From contig NZ_VHIZ01000036.1 in assembly GCF_006494375.1 (NCBI RefSeq), positions 124,001-188,000 on the forward strand: a stretch of 64,000 nt of DNA, written 5' to 3'. The DNA comes from Pantoea anthophila (GTDB lineage: Bacteria; Pseudomonadota; Gammaproteobacteria; Enterobacterales; Enterobacteriaceae). A program made the translations under genes and the position numbers. Of the stretch, positions 31,246 to 39,644 are shown one piece after another. The notes under the pieces are model-generated. The model searched no databases. It was not told the origin of the DNA and saw only the letters and a list, made by a program, of their open reading frames with translations. Within the stretch, counting starts at the first letter, position 1. Every line of letters starts with the position of its first letter.

Positions 31246-32208
31246 ATGGATAATTTTCAAAAAGAGATTGATGAAAGAGCGAACCTCGCGTTATCGAACA
31301 AGTTTGAGCTGCTGCTTTTTCGCTTAGGTTCCGATCAGCTGAAAGGTAAGTCCGAGCTGTTTGGCATTAACGTCTTCAAGCTGCGTGAAATTGTGCCGAT
31401 GCCGGCCATCACCAAAGCCGCTGGCATGCGGTCGCCGCTGCTGGGGATGGCGAGTATTCGGGGTCAGTTCATTCCGGTCATCGACCTGCCTGCTGTGGCC
31501 GGTTGTGTGCCGGAAACCGGCCTTAACCTGCTGCTGGTGACCGAGTATGCCCGCAACACTCAGGCGTTTGCCGTTGAGTCCGTTGAGAACATCGTGCGTC
31601 TCGACTGGAGTCAGGTTCACACCGCGGAAGCGGGTATCGGCGGTCGCAACATCACCAGTATCGCCTGTCTGGACAGTGACAAGCAGAGCAATGAGCTGGC
31701 GATGGTGCTGGACGTTGAGCAAATCCTGTATGACATCATTCCGTCGGTGCGCGGCGTTGAGCCGGAAGCGGCGCGACCACGCACGTTCAACTATCGCCCC
31801 GGCGCCGTTGCGATTGTGGCAGAGGATTCCAAAGTGGCGCGTCAGCTGCTGGAACAGGGCCTGAAGAGTATGGGCATCCCGGCGCTGATGTATAACACCG
31901 GCCTGGAAGCCTGGGAAAAAATTAAGCAGATGAGCCAGGACGCGCAGGCAGCAGGCGAGTCGATCCATGACAAAATCGCTCTGGTGCTGACCGATCTGGA
32001 GATGCCGGAAATGGATGGCTTTACGCTGACCCGCAACATCAAGCGTGACCCGATTCTGAAGTATCTGCCGGTGGTGATTCACTCCTCCCTCTCCGGCAGC
32101 GCCAACGAAGATCACGTGCGCAAAGTCGGTGCCGATGGCTACGTGGCGAAGTTTGAGCTGAACGAACTGTCAGACGTGATTTTCAACGTTCTCGACGCGG
32201 CCCGCTAA
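31246..32208 (+). CDS. cheV: Chemotaxis protein CheV
   Basis: A 320-residue cytoplasmic coupling protein: CheW-like domain (about residues 15-165) followed by a receiver domain (about 180-315). The phospho-acceptor Asp lies in VLTDLEMPEMDGF and the conserved Lys in DGYVAKFELNEL. CheV links chemoreceptors to CheA and can tune adaptation. E. coli lacks it but Salmonella and many enterics have it. A chemoreceptor gene follows about 500 bases on, and both have sigma-28-type upstream sequences. Confidence 0.94.
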   Translation: MDNFQKEIDERANLALSNKFELLLFRLGSDQLKGKSELFGINVFKLREIVPMPAITKAAGMRSPLLGMASIRGQFIPVIDLPAVAGCVPETGLNLLLVTEYARNTQAFAVESVENIVRLDWSQVHTAEAGIGGRNITSIACLDSDKQSNELAMVLDVEQILYDIIPSVRGVEPEAARPRTFNYRPGAVAIVAEDSKVARQLLEQGLKSMGIPALMYNTGLEAWEKIKQMSQDAQAAGESIHDKIALVLTDLEMPEMDGFTLTRNIKRDPILKYLPVVIHSSLSGSANEDHVRKVGADGYVAKFELNELSDVIFNVLDAAR

Positions 32209-32211
32209 GCG

Positions 32212-32234
32212 AACGCGGGCACATTCGCCCGCGT
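32212..32234 (+). terminator. Hairpin after cheV
   Basis: A nine-base stem AACGCGGGC/GCCCGCGTT with a six-base loop starts four bases after the cheV stop. There is no T-tract, so it may protect or attenuate rather than end the transcript. The next small ORF begins 29 bases later. Confidence 0.45.
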
Positions 32235-32262
32235 TTACGGCTCACCTGACAAGGAACCGACT

Positions 32263-32397
32263 ATGCACATTGAAACCTTACCCGTTACCCCTGCTCGCCA
32301 GAAGCTGCTGCGTGGCCGTTTACGCCAGCTGGCATGGATTACTGCCGTCACCCTGAGCCTCGCATTCTGGGCTGGCCTCTACTTTTTGATTTTCTGA
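32263..32397 (+). CDS. 44-residue membrane protein downstream of cheV
   Basis: A 45-codon frame with AAGGA seven bases before the ATG. A basic N-terminal half (RQKLLRGRLRQ) precedes one membrane span (WITAVTLSLAFWAGLYFLIF). A strong terminator follows within 25 bases, so cheV and this gene probably form a transcript end. No named family is recognised. Confidence 0.6.
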   Translation: MHIETLPVTPARQKLLRGRLRQLAWITAVTLSLAFWAGLYFLIF

Positions 32398-32419
32398 CGT
32401 TTAAGCCATTGCTTAAACC

Positions 32420-32455
32420 GGGCTGTCAGTGTTTCTGCTGACAGCCCTTTTTTTT
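32420..32455 (+). terminator. Strong Rho-independent terminator
   Basis: A ten-base stem GGGCTGTCAG/CTGACAGCCC with an eight-base loop is followed by eight T residues. It ends the cheV and small membrane protein transcript. Confidence 0.9.
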
Positions 32456-32544
32456 GTCTTAATTTCGCCGCTCAATCATTGTTCATTTTTTCTGATGCTT
32501 AGACCCGATTATTTATTCACGCAACGTTATTACTTAAAAAATAT

Positions 32545-32571
32545 TAAAGGTACATCTGCGCACTCCGATAA
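32545..32571 (+). promoter_or_regulatory. Sigma-28 (FliA) promoter of the chemoreceptor gene
   Basis: TAAA at 32545-32548, a 15-base spacer and TCCGATAA at 32564-32571 match the flagellar sigma-28 consensus (TAAA-N15-GCCGATAA) at all but one core base. It lies about 125 bases before the chemoreceptor start. Confidence 0.75.
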
Positions 32572-32696
32572 CTGTATGCGCGAGACCCCCTTTTTGTCTG
32601 CGGTCCTGGCCTCAGGCATCAGCAAGGCACTGCGCACAACGGCAAGGCACCTGATTGTTGATAACTCATTGATTAAAATTAAGACGGGAAGAGATT

Positions 32697-34274
32697 ATGT
32701 TCATTATCAGTAATATGAAGGTGGGAATACGGCTCGCTGCAGCCTTTGGTATTATTGTAACGCTACTGATCGTCATCGGCGTAACCTCGATAACGAGGAT
32801 TAACAGTATTAATACGGCGATCGCCTCGATCGTTGACGATCGTTATGTGAAGGTCCGGCTGGCCTTTGATGTGCGCGACGGCGTTAACGATCAGATTAAA
32901 TATCTGCGCGGCATGGTGATCGACACGCTGCACCCGGAAAAGAATGCGAAACGCTTTGGTCAGCTGGAAGAGGCGACACAACGCACTAACAACGCCATGA
33001 AGAAGATCGAGGCCATTCAGGTCACGCCGGTGGGTAAGAAAAAGATCGCCGGTCTTCTCGCGTCATCGCTGGCCTTCGAAAAGGTGAAAGCCGAGCTGAT
33101 GGCGCTGGTACAGGCGGGTAATTTTGATGCTGCCAGCACCTATGTGCTGCAATCCATGACCGCCACACAGAATAAATTCCTGCAGGACGCCATTAATTTT
33201 GCCAACTCCCAGGACGCGCAGCTGCGCAGTGAGGGTCAGGGCATTATGGATAATGGTCAGTCGGCTATTACGGTCACGCTGATTTTCTCCGCCCTGGCGA
33301 TTCTGGCTTCCATTGTGCTGGGCTACTTCCTGACACGCTCTATCGTGCGTCCGCTGGTGGCGGCGGTTGACGTGGCTGAACGTGTTGCCGCAGGCGATCT
33401 GAGTTCGCAGATGCAGGTCACCTCGCGTGATGAGACCGGCATTCTGATGCAGGCGCTGCAGCGGATGAACGACAACCTGCTCTCTATTGTGACCGAAGTG
33501 CGCACCGGCTCTGACACGATCGCGGTGGCCTCGAATCAGATCTCCAGCGGCAACCTCGATCTCTCTACCCGTACCGAACAGCAGGCCAGCTCGCTGGAAG
33601 AGACCGCATCGGCCATGGAGCAGATGACTTCGACGGTGAAGCACAACGCCGATAATGCGCGTGAAGCCAATCATCTGGTGTCGGCAACCTCCAGCGTGGC
33701 GCGTGAAGGCGGCGTGGTGATGGAGCAGGTGATTGAGAAAATGGAAGCGATCGCGCTCTCCTCACGGAAAATTGTCGATATCATCAGCGTTATCGACTCC
33801 ATCGCTTTCCAGACGAACATTCTCTCTCTGAACGCGGCGGTTGAAGCGGCACGTGCGGGCGAACAGGGTCGCGGTTTTGCAGTGGTTGCGACGGAAGTGC
33901 GCAATCTGGCGCAGCGTTCAGCGTCAGCGGCAAAAGAGATCAAAGTGCTGATTGAGGACTCTGTCGCGAAAGTCGATGAGGGCAGCAAGCTGGTCACGCA
34001 TGCGGGTTCTACTATCGGGGAGGTGGTGAACAGCGTGCAGAGCGTGGCGAACATCATGAGCGAAATCACTATCGCCAGCAGCGAACAGAGCAGCGGCATC
34101 AGTGAAATCAACCAGGCGATTACCCAGATGGAAGCGGTGACCCAGCAGAACGCCGCGCTGGTACAGGAAGCCTCAGCCGCGTCACAGGCGCTGCAGGATC
34201 AGGCAGAGCGGATGGCACAGGCCATGAGCGTGTTTAACACCGGTAAACTCTCCCTGCAGCCGGTACTGCGTTAA
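32697..34274 (+). CDS. Methyl-accepting chemotaxis protein
   Basis: A 525-residue transmembrane chemoreceptor. A first span (about 10-32) is followed by a four-helix-bundle periplasmic sensor domain (about 35-190), a second span (about 193-213), HAMP, and a signalling domain whose hairpin tip [20 protein letters not shown] is intact. The C-terminus lacks the NWETF-type pentapeptide, so it probably depends on other receptors for CheR/CheB docking. The ligand is unknown. A sigma-28 promoter precedes it. Confidence 0.93.
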   Translation: MFIISNMKVGIRLAAAFGIIVTLLIVIGVTSITRINSINTAIASIVDDRYVKVRLAFDVRDGVNDQIKYLRGMVIDTLHPEKNAKRFGQLEEATQRTNNAMKKIEAIQVTPVGKKKIAGLLASSLAFEKVKAELMALVQAGNFDAASTYVLQSMTATQNKFLQDAINFANSQDAQLRSEGQGIMDNGQSAITVTLIFSALAILASIVLGYFLTRSIVRPLVAAVDVAERVAAGDLSSQMQVTSRDETGILMQALQRMNDNLLSIVTEVRTGSDTIAVASNQISSGNLDLSTRTEQQASSLEETASAMEQMTSTVKHNADNAREANHLVSATSSVAREGGVVMEQVIEKMEAIALSSRKIVDIISVIDSIAFQTNILSLNAAVEAARAGEQGRGFAVVATEVRNLAQRSASAAKEIKVLIEDSVAKVDEGSKLVTHAGSTIGEVVNSVQSVANIMSEITIASSEQSSGISEINQAITQMEAVTQQNAALVQEASAASQALQDQAERMAQAMSVFNTGKLSLQPVLR

Positions 34275-34330
34275 CGCCCGAAGCGGCCTGCTGCGGCGGG
34301 CCTGTTTCCGAATCGGGCAACAGCAGAAAC

Positions 34331-34360
34331 AAAAAAGGCTGCCAGAGGCAGCCTTTTATT
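34331..34360. terminator. Bidirectional terminator after the chemoreceptor gene
   Basis: A stem AAGGCTGCC/GGCAGCCTT with a three-base loop is bounded by A and T runs. It can serve both the chemoreceptor and the minus-strand csp operon. Confidence 0.8.
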
Positions 34361-34398
34361 ACTGTAAATGCAACAACGCTATATAGCTCACTAGCCTG

Positions 34399-34563
34399 TC
34401 AGAGTGCGCGAGGCTGGCTCTGAATCGCAATCCTTGCCGTGTTCACCTGAACAACAACAGATTTGCAGAAAATGCATTTCGCTCCATGCGGGTTGGCTCT
34501 TGTGACATCAAAATGTGATGTACGAAACTGTGAGCCATGACAGTGTGGACATTTAAAAGTAAT
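34399..34563 (-). CDS. YmcF/YnfQ-like cold-shock zinc-ribbon protein, probable ATT start
   Basis: A 54-residue frame with CPHC and CIFC motifs (two CxxC pairs, a zinc-ribbon pattern) and segments FRTSHFDVT and NPHGAKC. It follows the csp gene, whose TAA stop overlaps the TAAGGA ribosome site. Six bases later lies ATT, in frame. In E. coli the small cold-shock proteins YmcF and YnfQ are encoded downstream of csp genes, and a non-AUG start has been reported for such a gene. A CTG two codons earlier is an alternative. No ATG exists in the frame. Confidence 0.75.
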   Translation of the reverse strand: MTFKCPHCHGSQFRTSHFDVTRANPHGAKCIFCKSVVVQVNTARIAIQSQPRAL

Positions 34564-34572
34564 TTTCAGTCC

Positions 34573-34785
34573 TTAGAGACCAACAACGTTCGCAGCAGCT
34601 GGGCCTTTGGCGCCATTTTCTACTGTGAATTCAACTTGCTGACCTTCGTCTAATGAACGGAAATCGGTGCCCTGGATTGCAGAGAAGTGTACGAATACAT
34701 CTTTGCTGCCGTCCTGAGGAGAGATGAAACCGAAGCCTTTCTCTGCGTTAAACCATTTAACGGTACCGCGAATTTTGTTAGACAT
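34573..34785 (-). CDS. CspA-family cold-shock protein
   Basis: A 70-residue single cold-shock domain protein with RNP1 (KGFGFI) and RNP2 (VFVHF) motifs. It binds single-stranded nucleic acid and melts RNA structure at low temperature. The long leader resembles that of cold-inducible cspA and cspB/cspG rather than constitutive cspC/cspE. The second gene of the transcript is a zinc-ribbon small protein. The exact paralogue name cannot be assigned. Confidence 0.9.
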   Translation of the reverse strand: MSNKIRGTVKWFNAEKGFGFISPQDGSKDVFVHFSAIQGTDFRSLDEGQQVEFTVENGAKGPAAANVVGL

Positions 34786-34950
34786 GCTTAAATCCTTAAT
34801 ATATCGAGCCTTCCGGCATAATGGCCTGAGAACAGATTTTAATCAGAACGTAAGAGAAGACTCAAAAAGAAGGGATGTCTCGCGACAAACTTAGAGATGA
34901 GAACTGCTTTGGTTACTTACTTTGATAGTGTCTGTTAATCAAACCGACGA
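34786..34950 (-). promoter_or_regulatory. Long cold-shock 5' leader (cspA-type)
   Basis: On the minus strand GGTTTGATTAACAGA at 34931-34945 matches the cold box (GGTTTGACGTACAGA in cspA). Further down, AAAATCTGT and GCCATTATGCCGGAAGGC closely follow the order of elements in the cspA leader, ending TATTAAGGA before the start. Such leaders change fold with temperature and allow translation in the cold. Confidence 0.75.
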
Positions 34951-35101
34951 TTCATTAAGCCACACTTAACCAGGTGGCGCAAGCCGCAATTGAAATTAAT
35001 CTCAAATTGTGCGGCCGCCCGTTTCAGCGGGCCGGCATGCGGGGAAACGTCTCAGCGATGCGTCCCGCATGCCACTCTTCTGCTCTGTCTGCCAGCGTGA
35101 C

Positions 35102-35524
35102 TCAGGGTGCCAGGTCGCCATTCAGCTCGCTCAGCAGGCTATTGCGCATCCCACCCTCATCAGTGGGATCGAGGTTCAGCCAGGTCAGCGTCTGACGCCG
35201 ACTTTTCTCATCATAATCGGAGTAGACGCCATGAATATCGCCCTTCTCCGGCGAGTAGAGGATGGCAATCGTCTGCGCCGGGCAGTTGTGTGGCTTACAT
35301 CCCGACAGCGCCTGATACTTCACCCCCTTAATGGTGACCTCCGTGGCCGGGGTACTGGTGCCGCCCTGCTTAACCCATGCCGGAAAAGCGTGTGCCGCGA
35401 TGAGCTTGTGATACGCCTGGCCGGTCTGTTTGTTCTGGATAAAATCATACAGATAGGTTGGGGCCGCGGCACTCGCGAACAGCGGAACGGCAGCCAGCAC
35501 CGCCGCGATAACACCTCTTTTCAT
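35102..35524 (-). CDS. ivy: Ivy-type inhibitor of vertebrate C-type lysozyme
   Basis: A 140-residue periplasmic protein with a signal peptide (cleavage likely after FASA) and the conserved inhibitory loop CKPHNC, whose His inserts into the lysozyme active site and whose cysteines form a disulfide. It protects peptidoglycan from animal lysozyme and lytic transglycosylases. It stands alone next to a prophage-like module that encodes its own lysozyme. Whether Ivy acts on that T4-type enzyme is unlikely, because Ivy targets C-type lysozymes. Confidence 0.93.
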   Translation of the reverse strand: MKRGVIAAVLAAVPLFASAAAPTYLYDFIQNKQTGQAYHKLIAAHAFPAWVKQGGTSTPATEVTIKGVKYQALSGCKPHNCPAQTIAILYSPEKGDIHGVYSDYDEKSRRQTLTWLNLDPTDEGGMRNSLLSELNGDLAP

Positions 35525-35633
35525 CCTCTTTTTCTCCTCATATCTGGGTTTTATCTGCGCTGACCATGACCTTATCGGTTTTACCGCGCGCTGTCAGTAT
35601 CGCCGGGGTGCCGTTGCGGTTTCTGACGGCCGA

Positions 35634-35667
35634 TCAAAAAAGGGCGAGGCCGGAGCCTCGCCCAAAA
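35634..35667 (-). terminator. Terminator after the tailspike gene
   Basis: A nine-base stem GGGCGAGGC/GCCTCGCCC with a four-base loop is followed on the minus strand by TTTTTT. It lies 12 bases past the tailspike stop. Confidence 0.85.
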
Positions 35668-35678
35668 CATGCCGATCA

Positions 35679-37433
35679 TCAATCGTAGTAAGGGACCTTG
35701 CGGTCAACGCCGTTGATATTGATCAGCACAAACCCCGTTGGCGCGGTCTTGTTGGCGGGTGTTCCCGCTGCGGTAGCGAGTGTAACCACGCCTTTTTCGT
35801 TGGCCCCGATGCCCGCCAGTCCGTTGTGCATGCCGAAGCGTGCCGCGGGTTTCAGGGAGCCGACTTTGGTGACGTCTGTCACCACGGACATGTCGGACTG
35901 GAACAGCGAACAGGAGCCGGTGTCGAAACGGGTCGGCCCGGTGGTCTTCAGGTTGAACATCGTCTCGCCGCTGTTGGCTTTCAGCTTGACCCAGATAACG
36001 GCATAGGTAGTCCCTACCCGGCCATAGCGGATGTCCAGCACCGACGGCTGCCCCATGTGGTACGCATCGGCCCAGACCGTCTCCAGACGCTGCAGGTTGA
36101 TCAGCGTCTTACCCGTACCGACGACGTTAACCGGCGAACCGGCGGTGCCGGAGGGCGTGGTGGCGTCCGCTTTCCCGATTAACTCCATCACCCACTGCTG
36201 GTTAGGCGCCGGGAAATAGAGCTGACCCAGCCGATACCAGTTATCGGTGTCGGTGTTGTTCACCACTTTATAGCCGCTGTAATAGCCAGCGCGCAGTGAA
36301 CCGGTCAGGAAGGAGCCGTAGTTTTCATCCCGACGATAGCCATATTCAAAGGTCGACAGCCACTTATTGCCGGCCACGTCATTGGTGATTTTCGCCCCGG
36401 CCTGCAGGTTGATATGACGCATCAGAACGCGCGCATTGTTGAGATTGAGCGGCGTGCCGCAATCTTCAATGTTGAGCGTATCGATGGTCCAGCCGCCGTC
36501 CGACAGATCCCCCGGGTTGGTGGTGTGCTCAATCCAGACGTTGCGCATGATCCCCTGGGTCACGCGCGGCATATAGAGCGTGGCGTCACCATAGCCCGAC
36601 TGGAAGTTGGCGTTGCACAACTCAATCGCAGTTGAGTGGTCCCAGTTCCCCTTCGGTGTGTTTGACCAGCCAACATCAAACACGCGTGAGAAGGTGCTTG
36701 AGCTGTAGACCTGATCAAACTTACTGTCGAGCGTATCCTGCAGCTTAAAGACGGTCCCGCCGGTGCTTTGCGCCTTGAAGCAGTAGATATTGACGATCTG
36801 GCCGCCCACAATCGTGTTTTCAAAGAACGGCTGAACGTTGCTGCACTGCTCTGGCGTGACGGTGACTTTAGCAGTGGTGTCGACGGTTCCGGCATTAGCC
36901 TGTCCATGCCAGCAGATGCCTTTGATAACGATTCGGCGCGCATTAACTTTAAATACCGTATTGGCGCTTTTGTCGGAAATGATGGTGGTACGCGGTGACG
37001 ATCCGAGATCGCTGTCATCACCCTGGATACCAAAAAACGCCGTCTCCGTCGCGCTGAGATCGATGGGTGAAATCAGGAAGCGGCCACCCGGAAAACGCAC
37101 CGGCAGCGATTTCACGTAGGTGTTATAGCTCTGTGTCCATGCCAGCATCCGCATAAAGGCGTCGGTATCATCGGTAACACCATCCCCTTTCGCACCGAAG
37201 TGCAGGATATTCACTTCAGTGGGATCGTTGATGGTGCGCTTCCAGTAGAAACCGTTCCCCACCGCCACCGTACCCCCATCATCCTTCAGCGGGGTGGTGC
37301 TGAGGAAGCCGACAAAATCAGCGCCGCCACGGAAGCTGGAATCTTTGTCGTAATAACGTTTCAGGCTCGCCACTTCACCTGATTTTGGTGGGACTGTGGT
37401 ACGCAGTTCAGCAAAAGAGTTAACTTCGATCAT
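35679..37433 (-). CDS. Pectate-lyase-fold tailspike/AmsF-like protein
   Basis: A 584-residue protein. The N-terminal about 75 residues resemble a phage attachment head, then VNILHFGAKGDGVTDDTDAF marks the start of a right-handed beta-helix (pectate lyase 3 superfamily), and the C-terminal 100 residues form a separate domain. This pattern matches phage tailspikes with polysaccharide depolymerase activity and the AmsF proteins annotated in Erwinia and Pantoea exopolysaccharide regions. No signal peptide is visible. It is the last gene of a lysis cluster, consistent with a phage origin. Substrate unknown. Confidence 0.72.
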   Translation of the reverse strand: MIEVNSFAELRTTVPPKSGEVASLKRYYDKDSSFRGGADFVGFLSTTPLKDDGGTVAVGNGFYWKRTINDPTEVNILHFGAKGDGVTDDTDAFMRMLAWTQSYNTYVKSLPVRFPGGRFLISPIDLSATETAFFGIQGDDSDLGSSPRTTIISDKSANTVFKVNARRIVIKGICWHGQANAGTVDTTAKVTVTPEQCSNVQPFFENTIVGGQIVNIYCFKAQSTGGTVFKLQDTLDSKFDQVYSSSTFSRVFDVGWSNTPKGNWDHSTAIELCNANFQSGYGDATLYMPRVTQGIMRNVWIEHTTNPGDLSDGGWTIDTLNIEDCGTPLNLNNARVLMRHINLQAGAKITNDVAGNKWLSTFEYGYRRDENYGSFLTGSLRAGYYSGYKVVNNTDTDNWYRLGQLYFPAPNQQWVMELIGKADATTPSGTAGSPVNVVGTGKTLINLQRLETVWADAYHMGQPSVLDIRYGRVGTTYAVIWVKLKANSGETMFNLKTTGPTRFDTGSCSLFQSDMSVVTDVTKVGSLKPAARFGMHNGLAGIGANEKGVVTLATAAGTPANKTAPTGFVLININGVDRKVPYYD

Positions 37434-37480
37434 AGAATCCTCCTCAGGATTACTGGGATATCGCGCTGACCATCAGCGCA

Positions 37481-37717
37481 CTACTTCGCCGCAGCCGGAT
37501 GGCCGCAAAGGGTGTCCCACATGTCGTTGTGGGTGTTGATGGCGCGCACCGTACGAACGTCCATTTTTTGCGCGTCATCGCCGTAGGTATAAAGAGGGGA
37601 AAAAAGAACGCAGGCAGAGTCGGTGATCGCCACCGGCTCAGGGTTTGTGGTATTTCGACTGCTGCAGCTTGTCGCGAGCAGCAGCGTCATCAAGGCTGTG
37701 GTTATCAGTCGCCACAC
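37481..37717 (-). CDS. Rz1/LysC-like outer-membrane spanin lipoprotein
   Basis: A 78-residue lipoprotein, GTG start with GGAGG upstream. The lipobox is LATSC, and the mature part ends with an RAINTHNDMWDTLCG segment typical of the P2-type LysC spanins. It bridges to the inner-membrane spanin to fuse the membranes in the last step of phage lysis. Its first 80 bases overlap the end of the i-spanin gene in another frame, the usual nested Rz/Rz1 arrangement. Confidence 0.75.
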   Translation of the reverse strand: MWRLITTALMTLLLATSCSSRNTTNPEPVAITDSACVLFSPLYTYGDDAQKMDVRTVRAINTHNDMWDTLCGHPAAAK

Positions 37718-37931
37718 GGTTAGCCTCCTCGCGGTTATGTTGTTGCTGTTGCGCCACCGCAGTCACGCGGGCCGCCTCCTGTTGCGCGTTATCGACGTCG
37801 TTCCGCGCTTTTTGCTGCACTTTGCCCACTTTCCTGCCACCAAAATAAGTAGCCCCCAGTGCCGCAATAACGGCGGCCAGCGCGGCAAGCCAGCGCCAGC
37901 CGCCGCCCAGTAATGTTGTAATCAGCGTCAT
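37638..37931 (-). CDS. Rz-like inner-membrane spanin
   Basis: A 97-residue protein with one N-terminal membrane span (about residues 12-30) and a long, Gln/Ala-rich coiled-coil periplasmic part. This is the architecture of an i-spanin. The o-spanin gene starts within its 3' end in another frame. The ATG overlaps the end of the holin gene by four bases, so translation is probably coupled. Confidence 0.78.
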   Translation of the reverse strand: MTLITTLLGGGWRWLAALAAVIAALGATYFGGRKVGKVQQKARNDVDNAQQEAARVTAVAQQQQHNREEANRVATDNHSLDDAAARDKLQQSKYHKP

Positions 37932-38275
37932 GGCTGCGTTCCTCCGGCCTTCTGCTTCTCGTTCAGCAGGTTTTTCTGACGAACAAACTGGGCGATGACG
38001 CCCATCGCCACCATGAAGGCGCCGACCAGCCCCAGATAGTTGTGCGGCAGAATCGTTTTGACGTCCTCCGGCAGCACGCTCCAGGCATCAACGGCGGCAG
38101 AAGGAAAGGATTGCGCCCAGGCGCTGAGCATCGATCCCAGCGACGCCAGCCAGACTGACCAGGTTCTGAAGAGCAGGCGGGCGTGCGAGACAAACTGGAG
38201 GGTGGTGAAACGCTGCAACAGCAGCAGGATGATGATCGCCGTCAGCACGGCGACCAGAAACATGAGCCATCTCAT
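37928..38275 (-). CDS. Putative holin
   Basis: A 115-residue hydrophobic protein started at the ATG at 38275, inside the end of the lysozyme gene, after a GGGGG ribosome site. It has two membrane segments (about residues 3-20 and 75-95) and a charged C-terminus (RQKNLLNEKQKAGG), as in class II holins. The position between lysozyme and spanin genes supports a holin. The longer upstream frame is not needed. Confidence 0.65.
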   Translation of the reverse strand: MRWLMFLVAVLTAIIILLLLQRFTTLQFVSHARLLFRTWSVWLASLGSMLSAWAQSFPSAAVDAWSVLPEDVKTILPHNYLGLVGAFMVAMGVIAQFVRQKNLLNEKQKAGGTQP

Positions 38276-38739
38276 AGCAACCCCCTGTAAACCGCATAGG
38301 TTCCGCTGCGCATCATCTCGGCGTGACGTCTGGCCCGGCCCGGTGTCTGACGGGCCCACAGGCTGTTCATCATCGCGTCCGCCGCCTCATCAAACTTCTC
38401 AGCCACAATGGCGCTGAGCATGTTTTTAAACTGCATGACCCCGTCGACGCCCAGCTGATACGCCATGCTCAGCAACACATCGGTGCGGGCGTCATTGCAC
38501 TTTGCCAGCGCGTTACGCAGCAGTTCCCGGCTCTGCATCTCCTGAATTTTGTTTTCGAGAATGCACTGCTTCCAGACATCCCCGACGCGCCGTGGCACCC
38601 GGAACGCATAGTTGTTCAGCGAAGCGCCCTTGGGTCCGATGCGGATGCCACCGGCCACCGTGGGGAACCCCAGCGTGTCGAGGTAAGGCGCGTCGACATA
38701 CCCTTCTTCAAAGTTCAGTACTGCGATTATCTGGCTCAT
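38272..38739 (-). CDS. T4-type phage lysozyme (GH24 endolysin)
   Basis: A 155-residue muramidase without a signal peptide, needing a holin to reach the wall. The catalytic triad pattern E-8-D-5-T is visible in NFEEGYVDAPYLDTLGF followed by PTVAGG, and LLSMAYQLG is the conserved core helix. GAGGAG lies five bases before the ATG. It is the first gene of the lysis operon, ending four bases into the holin gene. Confidence 0.85.
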   Translation of the reverse strand: MSQIIAVLNFEEGYVDAPYLDTLGFPTVAGGIRIGPKGASLNNYAFRVPRRVGDVWKQCILENKIQEMQSRELLRNALAKCNDARTDVLLSMAYQLGVDGVMQFKNMLSAIVAEKFDEAADAMMNSLWARQTPGRARRHAEMMRSGTYAVYRGLL

Positions 38740-38942
38740 AACGACTCCTCAATGGCGGGTTAAACCCATTCAGCCCTGTGAACAGAAATACATAACGCCC
38801 ACTGATCATTACCCTGTCCGGCGCAGCAGAATGCCCTGCTCACCCTGCAGCAAAACTGAACAGTAATTCAGCAGATTACGCCCAGCGAAAGCTGGAGAAC
38901 GCAAAGCGTTATCCGGAACGAAAAGGTGTGTTTTTTTGCGCT
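38740..38942. other. Leader of the lysis operon
   Basis: About 200 bases between the lysozyme start and the stop of the preceding small gene. No clear promoter or antiterminator could be named. A short overlapping frame near the lysozyme start has no separate ribosome site. Confidence 0.4.
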
Positions 38943-39221
38943 TCAGCTCACGGCGTAGAGATGGACGTGAGGCAGACAGCAGTTGTCGAAAGCGGGAGTT
39001 TCTTTGCTGATGATGCGGGGTGCAGTAATCGCGCGATCCACGCGCGGGATAACCTGACGCTGGCAGATTTGTTCTGCGCGCCGCAGGCCAGGTGTTTCAG
39101 CTGGAGAGTTCAGGGCCTGGTCGATACTCTGTTTCAGGCTGCTGAGAGGTTGGCGCCGCCGATGGCGACGAGTACGTGCGTTGCCCACAAAAACGCTTTT
39201 GCCATAGTGAATTATCGCCAT
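38943..39221 (-). CDS. Ash/Icd-like small prophage protein
   Basis: A 92-residue basic protein started at the ATG at 39221, five bases after GGAGGAG. The open frame runs further upstream to about 39464 without an obvious ribosome site. Its end, including FTGGVM just before the chosen start, recalls the Ash/Icd-like ORFs of P4-type phages, where a small gene overlaps a regulatory RNA. The C-terminus has a CCLPHVHLYAVS ending. Both start and identity are uncertain. Confidence 0.45.
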   Translation of the reverse strand: MAIIHYGKSVFVGNARTRRHRRRQPLSSLKQSIDQALNSPAETPGLRRAEQICQRQVIPRVDRAITAPRIISKETPAFDNCCLPHVHLYAVS

Positions 39222-39644
39222 AACTCCTCCTGTGAATGAGTCTTTGGCGATGGGGTGGCAGGCGCGAGCTTTCGGCGAACCGAACGGGCCCGAATGTCGC
39301 GATTCACGATCGCACGCTCGCCCCCCGGCTGCGTTAGCAGCCAGGTGGAAAGTAAGCGAAGGGGAAATAAACGGCATCTGACGACGCTGCATTTTGCGCA
39401 TCCACCCCATCCCAAAGTTCACTGACTTTTGGGTGGTATGATTCGCGCTTGTGCAGCGCCTCAATTGTTTAAGAGCGGCTCATCCCTGAAAGAACGGCGT
39501 TGTTCATCCATATCCAAATTATTAACAGGTTCTTATGCATTATCAAACACTGTTGGTTAATTTTTTATTTACCACTGGTTAAATTTATGAATTTATGCCG
39601 ATTATTTTTTTGCGGCCCGCCTGAGAAACGCCATAAAGGCGGGC
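39222..39644. other. Repressor-to-Ash intergenic region with operator and promoter-like sequence
   Basis: This 423-base interval holds an operator candidate at 39568-39582, AT-rich DNA with a GATAAT-type -10 on the minus strand near 39540, and the long leader of the Ash-like gene. It is the likely regulatory switch region of the prophage-like module. Confidence 0.45.
39568..39582. promoter_or_regulatory. Repressor operator candidate near the Ash-like promoter
   Basis: TTTACCACTGGTTAA is a near-perfect 15-base dyad (TTAACCA-N-TGGTAAA on the other strand). It closely matches the site over the repressor start, and a further TGGTTAA half-site lies at 39554-39560. Confidence 0.5.
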
